64,000 nt of DNA. It comes from DASUPK01 sp963833375 (GTDB lineage: Bacteria > Actinomycetota > Thermoleophilia > Solirubrobacterales > 70-9). Below are positions 33,029 through 40,842 of the stretch, one piece after another. The DNA is taken from positions 1 through 64,000 of the forward strand of contig CAWHXR010000001.1 in assembly GCA_963833375.1 (NCBI GenBank). The letters run 5' to 3'. A program made the position numbers and the translations under genes. The first letter of the stretch is position 1. Every line of letters starts with the position of its first letter. The notes beneath the pieces are model-generated. The model was given only the letters and a program-made list of their open reading frames with translations. It was not told where the DNA came from and made no database searches.

Positions 33029-33422
33029 GTGTCGGAGGAGAACGTGGAGATCGTGCATCGGGTATTCGAAGCCTTCAACGCACGAGACAGAACCGCCGCT
33101 CTGAGCATGTGTGACCCGGAGATCGAGTACCGGTCGCCCTTCGAGCAGAAGACGTACCGGGGGGCTTGACGAGATGGTGCGGTGGAGGGAAGAAGTGGCT
33201 GCCGCGCTGGAGGACTTCCACTTTGAGGACACCCGGTTTCTCGATGCAGGCAGAGATCGCGTGGTCATTCTCTATCGAATCGTTGGGCGAGGAGCGGGAA
33301 GCGGCGTTGCCGTGAGCCGGGACGTCGGCGCTCTCTGGCAGCTGCGGAACGGCAAGCTCCTCAAAGGCGAGGTCTATCTGGATCAGCGGGACGCCCTCGG
33401 AGCCGCCGGGCTGCGGGAGTAG
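33029..33422 (+). pseudogene. NTF2/SnoaL-like gene, one frameshift in a G-run
   Basis: GTG start giving MSEENVEIVHRVFEAFNARD and MCDPEIEYRSPFEQKTYRG. In the run of six G near 33165 the frame changes and continues as LDEMVRWREEVAAALEDFHF to ALGAAGLRE. One G too many would explain it. A homopolymer is both a classic sequencing-error site and a slippage site, so the gene may be intact or phase-variable. The next family start follows after 3 bp. Confidence 0.75.
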
Positions 33423-33425
33423 GCG

Positions 33426-33500
33426 ATGTCACAGGAGAACGTCGGAAGGTCGGGCCGAATCACGGCTCCGATCCGGAGGCGGCTGCGGAGGACCCGGCCC
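33426..33500 (+). pseudogene. 5' fragment of an NTF2-like gene
   Basis: It begins at the usual 3-bp junction with MSQENVGRSG, then turns into Arg/Pro-rich sequence with no fold pattern. Only the first few codons of the family remain. Confidence 0.5.
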
Positions 33501-33554
33501 CCTCGCTGTCCGCGACGCCGAGTGGTGCGCTCCTACGGCGCGGTGCACTGTTCG

Positions 33555-33902
33555 TCATTCCAGCCACTCCGTCTCCATGCGAGCGACCGGGTGGATGCTG
33601 ACCTGTCGATGCTTCGCCGCGCGGCTGACGAACTTGTGCGGCGCCCCCGCCGGAACGACGACGATGTCCCCCGCCCTCGCCTCGATCGTGCTCTCGCCAA
33701 CAGTGAAGAGCACCTCCCCGGCCTCGACGATGAACGTCTCCTCGTACGGATGCCGGTGTAGCTTCGGTCCGGTGCCGGGCTTGTTGTGGCTGAGGAAGAA
33801 GGACACTTCTGCGCCGTGCTCATGGCCGTCGAATGTCGATGCGTTCTCCCCTCCCGGGAGCTCGTCGACCTTGATCACGTAGCCGCCTCTATCACTGGTC
33901 AT
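33555..33902 (-). CDS. Small cupin-domain protein
   Basis: 115 residues. PKLHRHPYEETFIVEAGEVL (His, His, Glu ligands) and IVVVPAGAPHKFVS (last His) give both cupin motifs and a complete metal site. Such small single-domain cupins bind a metal and a small ligand; the function is unknown. Its start ATG (33902) overlaps the end of the frameshifted universal stress protein upstream on the same strand by a few bases, so the two were probably an operon. Confidence 0.85.
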   Translation of the reverse strand: MTSDRGGYVIKVDELPGGENASTFDGHEHGAEVSFFLSHNKPGTGPKLHRHPYEETFIVEAGEVLFTVGESTIEARAGDIVVVPAGAPHKFVSRAAKHRQVSIHPVARMETEWLE

Positions 33903-33950
33903 GCGGCACCTCCTGGTGGTGTCGACTTGCTGTCGGCTGACCCCGTTTGC

Positions 33951-34386
33951 TCATCCGTGGCCGGGAACCGCCCGAACGGGCTGCTTGGCAATGTGGAGCA
34001 ACCGCTGAGTGACGCTGCCCACGAACAGTCCCGCGATCTCGGAATGTCCGCGAGTCCCGGTGACGATCAGGTCCGCTTTCGACCGATCGGCTATCTCCGC
34101 GATCGCGCGGGCGATCTCGGTTCCCCGGGAAAGCATCTCGCCGATCTCGACCCCTCGCCTCGATTCCCTCCTCGGCGAGGTCCTTGGCGAGCGTCTGGAT
34201 CTCCGCCTGGATCTCCTCCTCCTCGATGTCTATCGGCGCTCGGCTCCTGGTCCCCATCCGCTCATCGACGTGGGCGATCAGGATCCTCGATCCGCTCTCT
34301 CGCGCGAGCCCGACGGCGGGCGGGATCGCCCGCTTGGCGCCCTCCGAGCCGTCCAGGGTCAGAACGATCGTGTTCATCTGGAACAT
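33951..34386 (-). pseudogene. Universal stress protein (UspA family), frameshifted
   Basis: Start ATG 34386 after GGAGGTGAACC. MNTIVLTLDGSEGAKRAIPP and ILIAHVDERMG form the first strand and helix. The frame breaks near 34150 and resumes with GTEIARAIAEIADRSKADLI, then VTGTRGHSEIAGLFVGSVTQ, which carries the GxxG(x9)GS ATP-binding signature. About 145 residues if repaired; one indel only, so a sequence error is possible. Confidence 0.78.
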
Positions 34387-34841
34387 GGTTCACCTCCGTA
34401 CGGCCAAGGACCCTCGAAGGCTGACCAAGCTTCATTTATTGAATCGAACGATGCCGCCTTGGACGAAAGCGGCGCTTTGCATGGATGGAGAGCGGCGCCA
34501 TCGGCCGGGATACTGGGCGGTCCGGCAACGAGGAGAGAGCCGCGTCGAGGCTCGAGGTCGGACTCAGCCAGCGCGAGAGCCTCCGTTCTGGACTACCCGA
34601 GGATGAAACTGCGTCGGATGCCCCAGCCGGGCGTCCGGTGGCGGCTTAGCGTCGGGCGCACCGGAACAAGGGGCACTTGGGAGAACGCAGATGGGCAGGC
34701 CGCGCATTATGGGATGGGCTGCGAGCCCGACGCTACTCACTGGCCGCCCCTGCGACTTGTCCGGTTGTGCTGCGAGCACGAATCCGTCGGTGTCGTTTGC
34801 CCGCTGCGTCTCCCACGTCAACCATCCGAGAGGAGGCTACG
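34387..34841. other. Region with hairpin repeat and orphan promoter before a decayed IS110
   Basis: No gene. Modules A+B at 34452, a GATACT cassette at 34509 with no start codon after it, then about 300 bp that are probably the 5' noncoding part of the IS110-type element. Confidence 0.45.
34452..34490 (+). repeat. Hairpin repeat, modules A+B
   Basis: GCCGCCTTGGACGAAAGCGG (A, one base shorter) then CGCTTTGCATGGATGGAGAG (B, altered right arm). Confidence 0.72.
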
Positions 34842-36170
34842 ATGCGCTCGATAGCGCTGGATGTCCACCGCGACTTCTGCGAGGTCGCGATCAAGGAGCG
34901 GCGGTGAGGTGCGCTCGGCCGGGCGGATCAAGACCAGCGCCGAAGAGCTGGAGCTGTTCGCGCAAAGCCTGGCGCCGGACGACCAGGTGGCGCTCGAGGC
35001 GACCGGGCCGGCGCTGCGCGATCGCGCGCATGCTCGAGCCCCACGTCGGCCGCGTGGTGATCGCCAACACCGCGCAAGGTGCGGGCGATCGCCGAGGCGA
35101 AGGTGAAGACCGACAAGGTCGACGCCCGGACGCTCTGCGAGCTGCTCGCCGCCGGCTTCTGCCGCGAGGTCTGGGCGCCCGACGAGTGAGACGCGGGCGC
35201 TGCGGCGGCCGGCTCGCGCGGCGCGATCGCCTGGTGCGCCAGCGCACGCGGGCAAAGAACGAGCGTGCACGCGGTGCTCGCGCGCAACCTGAAGGGACGC
35301 CCGCCGATGACGCGACGTCTTCGGGCGAGCGCGGGCGCGAGCTGGCTCGAGGCGCTCGAGCTGCCCGCAGACGAGCGCGGAGACCGTCGACGGCTGCCTG
35401 CGCCAGGTCGACTTCCTCGACGCGCGAGGTCGAGGCGCTGGAGCGCGAGCTGGCCCGGCATGGCGCTCGCCTCGGCAGGAGATCAGCCGGCTGATGAGCG
35501 TGCCCGGGGTGAACCTGCGTCTCGGCGGCGACCTTCGTGGCGGCGGTCGGCGAGATCGCGGCGCTTCGAGACGCCGCGAAAGCTCGTCGCCTACGTCGGG
35601 CTCGATCCCAGGGTGCGCCAGTCCGGCGAGACGCCGGCGCGTCATGGGCGGATCTCCAAGCAGGGCTCCGCGGCGGCCCGCCACATGCTCTGCGAGGCGG
35701 CCTGGATCGCGGTCCGCACGCCGGGCCCGCTGCGCGCCTTCTATCGAGCGCCTGCGGGCGCGGCGCGGGATCGCAGATCGCGCTGGTGGCGACCGCGCGC
35801 AAGCTCTGCGTGCTCTTCTGGCACCTGCTCACGCCGCGAACGAGGACTACGCCTTCGGGCGGCCGTCGCTCACGCGCCACAAGCTGCGCCGGCTCGAGCT
35901 GCATGGCCGGCGATCCGCCGCGTCGGGGAAGGCGCTCGGGCTCGCCGGCGTCGCAAGCGCGAGCAGAGACGCACGAGCGCGAGCTCTCCGAGCAGGCCGA
36001 GGCGCGCCTACCGGCGGCTGGTCGAGGACTGGCAGCAGCAAGCCGAAGAAAAGCGGTGCGGGCGCGACACCGGGGCGCGCATCTTGAAGGCCGTCAAGCG
36101 GCCAAGCAGCGCGGCAGGCTCCGAAGCCCCAGAGGCCTGCTCTTTAGCTCGTCGTCACCGGCACCCAAGC
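34842..36170 (+). pseudogene. IS110-family transposase of a third type, multiply frameshifted
   Basis: It opens MRSIALDVHRDFCEVAIKER (first DEDD Asp in ALDVH) after AGAGGAGG. In shifting frames it continues RIKTSAEELELFAQSLAPDD, RVVIANTAQ, EAKVKTDKVDARTLCELLAA and a C-terminal part with RKLVAYVGLDPRVRQSGETP, RISKQGSAAARHMLCEAAWI and SQIALVATARKLCVLFWHLL. More than six indels. The sequence differs from copies 1 and 2, so it is another lineage of IS110. Element ends were not resolved; GGAGGCTACG occurs on both sides (34832 and 36184). Confidence 0.82.
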
Positions 36171-36214
36171 CGAACTCTCCCAAAGGAGGCTACGTCAGAG
36201 CGGACTTGACTTTC

Positions 36215-36260
36215 ATCCTCCGACAGCCGGGCGGCTTCGAGGGCCTCTCGTCTGGAGTGG
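36215..36260 (-). pseudogene. 3' tail remnant of an NTF2-like gene
   Basis: On the minus strand GAGGCCCTCGAAGCCGCCCG encodes EALEAA, then RLSE, the family tail. There is no stop at the usual place and no gene body; it abuts the end of the decayed IS110-type gene. Confidence 0.5.
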
Positions 36261-36374
36261 CGGCTGGCGTCAGCCAGACCTGCGTCCGGTCACGCGTCGA
36301 GCAAGCCCAGTCACGAGTTTGCCCGCGGCGCGGAACGGCGCTGACAACGTGCGTGTTATCTGCATGACGAGAGC

Positions 36375-36842
36375 CTAATCTCGCTGGCACGGGCGGGTAC
36401 CGCTTCTCGTGCAAAGCGGCGGTTTCCTCGGGACCGTCCCTGCCTGCTCCGACAGCTCGGCGGCTTGGAGGGCTTCGTGCATCTCCTGATACAGGCAGAT
36501 GCGGGCGACCAGGCCACCGCGAACCTCGAAGATTAACGTGCTCCGAGCCACGGTCTCGATGCCATCCCGCCCTCGGACGTAAGCGGTGTTGGGAACGACG
36601 ACCGAATCACCGGACTTGATGAAGCGGTTCGGCTCGACATCGACCTGCTCGAACATGTCAAGGAAGCCCTGGTAGAAGCGCAGGACCTCCTCCAAGCCCC
36701 GGTAGACACCTGCCTCCAGCCCTCGAGACGCCGACCAATCCACTTCCATCTCGCGGTGGCTCAGCTCCCTCAAGGCCTCGACGTCGCGCCGGTTATAGGC
36801 GGCGATATGGCGCTGCACGATCTCGACGTTCTCCTGCGACAT
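36375..36842 (-). CDS. NTF2/SnoaL-like small protein with read-through tail
   Basis: 155 residues, beginning MSQENVEIVQRHIAAYNRRD. The core REMEVDWSASRGLEAGVYRG, EQVDVEPNRFIKSGDSVVVP and STLIFEVRGGLVARICLY is intact. After the family tail EALQAAELSE the stop is missing, and 24 further residues (QAGTVPRKPPLCTRSGTRPC...) run through a hairpin repeat. The repeat sequence is thus translated, which is unusual. It is preceded on the same strand by a remnant of another family member with the usual 3-bp junction. Confidence 0.78.
   Translation of the reverse strand: MSQENVEIVQRHIAAYNRRDVEALRELSHREMEVDWSASRGLEAGVYRGLEEVLRFYQGFLDMFEQVDVEPNRFIKSGDSVVVPNTAYVRGRDGIETVARSTLIFEVRGGLVARICLYQEMHEALQAAELSEQAGTVPRKPPLCTRSGTRPCQRD
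36400..36421 (-). repeat. Hybrid A/B hairpin repeat
   Basis: On the minus strand GCCGCTTTGCACGAGAAGCG combines the left arm of B with the right arm of A. It lies inside the read-through tail of the gene at 36375. Confidence 0.65.
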
Positions 36843-36845
36843 CGG

Positions 36846-36994
36846 CTACTCCCGGATGTACGTGCTGAAGGCTGGCTAAGGCTTGGCTCGGCGAAATCGC
36901 CGTACTCGATCACTCGCGTAATGGCTCCATCACGGAGAGTGAAGACCCAGGCCTCTCGCTCTTCGAAGCCCACAAGCCCGTCACGATCTGACAA
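36846..36994 (-). pseudogene. 3' part of an NTF2-like gene
   Basis: GFEEREAWVFTLRDGAITRV then IEYGDFAE is the last strand pair of the fold. A frame change leads to YIRE and TAG at 36848, followed by the 3-bp junction to the next gene. The 5' two thirds are missing. Confidence 0.6.
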
Positions 36995-37044
36995 GGGGAG
37001 GAGGCGCGCGCTCGAGGTGGCGCACAGGCATCCGCGAACTAACC

Positions 37045-37064
37045 CCGCTTTCCATGCAAAGCAG
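37045..37064 (-). repeat. Hairpin repeat module B (inverted)
   Basis: CCCGCTTTCCATGCAAAGCA is the reverse complement of module B. TTCGCGTGAAAGCAG follows near 37094. Confidence 0.75.
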
Positions 37065-37269
37065 CACTGTTGCCGGCAGCGGACCGCGATGCGCGTTCGC
37101 GTGAAAGCAGACGCCTACCCCTGGCTCAGGATCCTGCACAGTCCGACCCCTGCGGAAAACCTGGGCGGGATGACCCTCTACAACTGGTGCGAGCGGGAGG
37201 CCTAGCTGTAAGACCCGAGCGGGTTGTTTCTCAGCTCGTCAAGACGAGCCGCCGGTGGACTTCGGCCGG

Positions 37270-38252
37270 GGGTGTCCACCCACCCAGCCTGAAGGAGGTA
37301 TCGCCGAAAGACAGCTCTGCAAAGCTCACGTCCGCGCCTCGGAGCTTCGGTAAACCAGCGCCGATAGGCTCAGCAAGCGAGCGTCGAGCGGAGGAGGCGC
37401 TCGGCCTCGCCGCGGTCAGCGGTCGCCGGCGGCCCAGGAGGTGAGCCTGAGCCCGACCGCCCTGCAAGTGGGCGCAGTCGATCTTCCGGGCCGATGGGCG
37501 AGGCCGTTGTCGGTCATCACCGCCTCGCCTCAGCCGCCAACCGCGTCTGGAACCGGACGGCGCGGCGCAGGAATCGCATCGAGGCGGTCCGCGCCCTGCG
37601 GCGTCTGCGCTTCACCGGCGCCGTAGGTCGGCGAGCTGGCGTCGTCGACGCCGCCGTGGACGACCGTCTCGGCCGGATCCATCACCAGGGTCGGCCTTCC
37701 GGGCGTCTGGGTAGCTGCCGGTGTGGTGTAGAGGCCGCCGGCGATCCGCTACCGGCGCCGCGCTCGATCCGGCCGAGCTTCTTGACGTCGACGTCAAGAA
37801 GCTCGCCAAGATGCGCGGAGCGCCGAAGCGGTCGCGGCGGCTCGTGACTAAGGCGACCGAGCACTACCCGAGGCCGACCCTGGTGAGGATCGCGCGGGAT
37901 GGTCGGTCTCGGGGGTCTCGAGCAGCTCGGCGATCTCGGCGCCGGTGAAGCGCAGACGCCGCAGCGGCGCGGATCGCCTCGATGCGATCCTGCGGCGGTC
38001 CGCTTCCAGGCCGCGGTTGGCGGCCGAGGGGCGGTCGAGCCGACCGGCCTCGCCCTCGGCCCGATGAGCGATGCGCCCACTTCCGGGCGCTCGGGCTGCG
38101 CTCACCTCCTGCGGCGCCGGCGACCCTGGCCGCCGACCAGCCCTCCTCGTTGACCCTCCGTTGCGAGCCGTCGGCGCTGGTTCAGGCTGAGCGCGGCGTT
38201 AGCGTGGAGCTTCATCCGGGATACCTCCTTGAGGCTGGGTGGGTGGACACCC
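37270..38252. mobile_element. Two half IS481 elements fused as an inverted duplication
   Basis: The outer ends GGGTGTCCACCCACCCAGCC plus TNAAGGAGGTATC (37270-37302 and reversed at 38220-38252) are matching 33-bp inverted repeats. Both arms encode the 5' half of the same IS481-type transposase: RIEAVRALRRLRFTGA on the plus strand near 37590 and the same motif with EIAELLE on the minus strand near 37950. The arms meet at a 30-bp palindrome (37775-37804) that encodes ELLDVDVKKL, the family's first catalytic Asp region, in both directions. The 3' half of the gene is absent. Both arms are frameshifted. Confidence 0.75.
37775..37804. repeat. Perfect 30-bp palindrome at the IS481 inversion centre
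   Basis: GAGCTTCTTGACGTC followed by its exact reverse complement GACGTCAAGAAGCTC. It is a natural palindrome within the transposase coding sequence. Confidence 0.92.
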
Positions 38253-38300
38253 CCAGCCTTCAAGGGGGCCCGGATGAAACAACGGGCTCAGGGATTACAC

Positions 38301-38609
38301 CTAGCCCGGCAGCTTCGACGCGATCACGTCGAGCTTCTCGATCTGCGGATCGGAGTAGAGCTCGCCGGCGTTCTCCCCGAGCGCTTTCGCGACCTCGCCG
38401 TCGAGGTGTGCATTGCGCCCGTCCTCGTCCGGGAACACGTCGAAGATGCCATACGTCGACTCGCCCAAACGGATGGCGAACCACGCGGTTGTCTCCGGCT
38501 CCTCCTCGACGAGCGACTTTCCCTGATTGAGGAAGTCCTCGACGTCACTCTCCTTGCCCGGCTTTGCCTCGATGCGGACAAGCAAACCCTTGGTCACGGT
38601 CTCGGCCAT
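38301..38609 (-). CDS. Antibiotic-biosynthesis-monooxygenase (ABM) domain protein
   Basis: 102 residues. GLLVRIEAKPGKESDVEDFL, PETTAWFAIRLGESTYGIFD and GENAGELYSDPQIEKLDVIA give the dimeric ferredoxin-like ABM fold. Members oxygenate quinols without cofactor, degrade heme, or only bind ligands. The His typical of heme-degrading members is not evident. It is complete, with its own start at 38609, and stands alone between IS481 remains and an ICMT-like gene. Confidence 0.82.
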   Translation of the reverse strand: MAETVTKGLLVRIEAKPGKESDVEDFLNQGKSLVEEEPETTAWFAIRLGESTYGIFDVFPDEDGRNAHLDGEVAKALGENAGELYSDPQIEKLDVIASKLPG

Positions 38610-38690
38610 GGCCAGCTCCTTGGTCTTGGATTGAGTCGCGTCGGTCTAATTGGACGGTAACTCGTGGGAGCCGTGGCTCGTCGGCGATTC

Positions 38691-38718
38691 CCGCTTTGCA
38701 GTGGAAAGCGGCGCTTTG
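38691..38718 (+). repeat. Hairpin repeat module B (one extra loop base)
   Basis: CCCGCTTTGCAGTGGAAAGC then GGCGCTTT. The GCAGTGG loop matches the composite copy at 16397. Confidence 0.72.
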
Positions 38719-38804
38719 GCCGCGCCAGGCGGTCGGGGAAGGCCGCGGTCTTGACGAGATAATCGACTTCTGTAAGTGGGCTGGCATGCGCCGGGCACTG
38801 AGAG

Positions 38805-39371
38805 ATGACCGACTCGACATGGCTGTTCATTGAGTGCTGCTGGGTGGTTTGGGCCCTCTATTGGGTGGTCATGGCCTTTGGGACCAAGCGAACGGTCGAG
38901 CGAGGAGGTTTCCTTGGATATCGCCTTGTGGCAGGCGCCCTGATCGTCGGAATCCTCGCCGCCGGGCGGCTCTTGCACGTGTCCTCAGAGTCACAGCTCT
39001 GGCACACACCGCTGGCATTGGGAGTTGTGACCGACTGCATCGTTCTCGCCGGAGCCGCGTTCACCGTTTGGGCGCGGATCACGCTCGGTCGCAACTGGAG
39101 CGCAGAGGTGACGTTCAAGCAAGACCATGAGCTGATTGAGTCGGGCCCCTACGCGTTGGCGCGGCATCCGATCTACACCGGCCTGATCGCGATGGCTCTT
39201 GGCACGGTGATCAACTACGGGCGGGCTATCGGCTTTGTCGTGCTTGTCGGGCTGTGTGGCGGTGCGTGGTGGAAGGCCCGCCAAGAGGAGAGGATCATGA
39301 GCAGGCACTTTCCTCACGCCTACGCCGAATACAAGACGCGCGTCCACGCGATCATCCCGTTCGTGCTGTAG
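38805..39371 (+). CDS. Isoprenylcysteine carboxyl methyltransferase (ICMT)-family membrane protein
   Basis: 188 residues, about five helices. The C-terminal catalytic region shows LGRNWSAEVTFKQDHELIES, GPYALARHPIYTGLIAMALG (the RHP-x-Y-x-G SAM-site motif) and EERIMSRHFPHAYAEYKTRV. Members methylate isoprenylated or other lipid-like substrates in the membrane, or reduce lipids in related groups. In bacteria the substrate is usually unknown. Complete, single gene. Confidence 0.85.
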   Translation: MTDSTWLFIECCWVVWALYWVVMAFGTKRTVERGGFLGYRLVAGALIVGILAAGRLLHVSSESQLWHTPLALGVVTDCIVLAGAAFTVWARITLGRNWSAEVTFKQDHELIESGPYALARHPIYTGLIAMALGTVINYGRAIGFVVLVGLCGGAWWKARQEERIMSRHFPHAYAEYKTRVHAIIPFVL

Positions 39372-39394
39372 GTCAGAAGCGAATGCGCTCAGGC

Positions 39395-39673
39395 TTAACC
39401 CAGCAGTTTCGCCTTCTCGCGCTCGAACTCCTCGTCTGAGAGCACGTTCTGCTCGTGAAGCTCGCCGAGCTGCTTGAGCTGCTCCATCACCTCGGGGGTC
39501 AGTGCGCCCGGCGAGGCGGGCTCGGCTGGCGCGGGCTGCTGTGAAGCCGCCGCCTCCTCTTCCTGCTGGGCTTCCTTTGCGTCGTGGTGCTTCTTGGCGG
39601 CAACAGCGGCCCCTCCGATCACGGCGGCGCGTCGCCTTCGCTGACGTCTATCGCGTCCTAGTGGCATCGTCAA
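39395..39673 (-). CDS. Small SHOCT-domain protein
   Basis: 92 residues. A basic N-terminus with a weak hydrophobic stretch (AAVIGGAAVAAKKHH), an Ala/Glu/Gln/Pro-rich linker, and a C-terminal SHOCT motif (MEQLKQLGELHEQNVLSDEE then FEREKAKLL). SHOCT domains are short two-helix oligomerisation units. It is followed on the same strand by a two-helix membrane protein (39782), and the pair may be one unit. Confidence 0.82.
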   Translation of the reverse strand: MTMPLGRDRRQRRRRAAVIGGAAVAAKKHHDAKEAQQEEEAAASQQPAPAEPASPGALTPEVMEQLKQLGELHEQNVLSDEEFEREKAKLLG

Positions 39674-39781
39674 TCCTCCTCGATTGGACTACCTGATTAG
39701 GGGAAAAGCCGCGCTCCCGACGTCTGCCCACTGTAATGCAGACGGTCGGGGCGAAGCTGAACAGCCCTCGGATATTGGGAG

Positions 39782-39967
39782 CTAAGCCGCTCTCGGCCGG
39801 GTGCGGTCCCGGGCCATGTACGCCATGATCAGCGCCAGGGGGAAGAAGAACAAGCTCAGGACGAAGTAGCCAAAGAAGCTGTGGCCCTTACGGTCAGCGA
39901 CCCGGGCCGGCCAAAACGCGATCGCGATCCAGATGATCGCCACGATGATCCAACCGATCGTGCTCAT
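39782..39967 (-). CDS. Small two-helix membrane protein
   Basis: 61 residues. MSTIGWIIVAIIWIAIAFWP is helix 1, RVADRKGHSFFGYF a polar loop, and VLSLFFFPLALIMAYMARDR helix 2. It resembles small proteins found beside SHOCT proteins in actinobacteria. GGAGGT precedes the start. No function is known. Confidence 0.75.
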   Translation of the reverse strand: MSTIGWIIVAIIWIAIAFWPARVADRKGHSFFGYFVLSLFFFPLALIMAYMARDRTRPRAA

Positions 39968-40306
39968 TACGAACCTCCGATCTCAGGGATCTCATGCCAA
40001 GTGCAGTGACGATCTCCCCGATTGGGATGTATGGACAGCTCATACATTCCGCTTTGGTCGCGGCACCAAGCATCGGCTGGCACCACCGGATCTGCCTGAG
40101 GGTTCTCTACCTAGTAGCAGCCCGTTCCCACGCCTAGAGCTGTGATTTTCAGAATGCCGCTTTGTACGAGAAGCGGTGCTGTGCATGGAACGGGGTATCC
40201 GGTTAGCTGCTCGGATTGGCTCCCGCCTTCACGCGTTAGCGGGCAGTCTCATCTACCCGCCTTGGTCAAACAGCGGGCGCTGAGCGAACCCTGATCCCGT
40301 CAGGGC
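39968..40306. other. Intergenic region with A+B hairpins
   Basis: No gene seen; module A+B at 40154-40190 is the only recognisable element. Confidence 0.4.
40154..40190 (+). repeat. Hairpin repeat, modules A+B
   Basis: TGCCGCTTTGTACGAGAAGC (A) then GGTGCTGTGCATGGAACGG (B). Two base changes from the usual form. Confidence 0.7.
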
Positions 40307-40702
40307 CTACGACCAGAACTCGTCCCAGGCGTCGAGGTCGTAGAAGTGCTCGCGACCGTCGACGACCCGGCCATCCTTGATCTCGAAGACGAGGGCGCAG
40401 TCGACGTCCAGTTGCTTGCCGTCGCGCTCGGCGCTGGTGTGGTGAATGCCGACCGCGTGGCCGTCATCGTCCGCAAGCACGTACCGCAATTCCGCCTTGA
40501 AGGTCCCTCCAGTCTCCCCTCCGTAGCGGCCGAATAGCGCAAAGGCCGCCTCGCGCCCCTCGTGATCTCCGGCGACGGAACTTCTTCCCGGAGTGTGCCA
40601 CGCGGCGTTCTCGTCGAAGAGCTCGGTGAGCGTCTCCATGTCGCCCTTGTTGAAGGCCTCGTAACCGCGGCGGATCAACTCAGCGTCTTCCTTGGCTGCC
40701 AT
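40307..40702 (-). CDS. NTF2/SnoaL-like (ketosteroid-isomerase-related) protein
   Basis: 131 residues, beginning MAAKEDAELIRRGYEAFNKG with DMETLTELFDENAAWHTPGR, then VGIHHTSAERDGKQLDVDCA, LVFEIKDGRVVDGREHFYD and DAWDEFWS. It belongs to another branch of the same fold: it lacks the MSEENVE head, the AAGLRE tail, the promoter cassette and tandem neighbours. The ligand is unknown. Confidence 0.85.
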   Translation of the reverse strand: MAAKEDAELIRRGYEAFNKGDMETLTELFDENAAWHTPGRSSVAGDHEGREAAFALFGRYGGETGGTFKAELRYVLADDDGHAVGIHHTSAERDGKQLDVDCALVFEIKDGRVVDGREHFYDLDAWDEFWS

Positions 40703-40771
40703 GACTCCTCCTGTCGCCCCCCTATCGGTGTCTCGGTGACCCTACACGCGACCCGTCTTCCGCGTACCCCA

Positions 40772-40787
40772 TTGCATGGAAAGCGTC
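40772..40787 (+). repeat. Partial hairpin repeat module B (last copy before the repeat-free region)
   Basis: ATTGCATGGAAAGCGT keeps the loop and right arm. No module A, B or C was found from here to the end of the window. Confidence 0.55.
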
Positions 40788-40842
40788 GGTGTTGGGCCGG
40801 CCGGACCCTCGTGGTTTTGCGCGAAACGAGCAGGCCTCGGAC

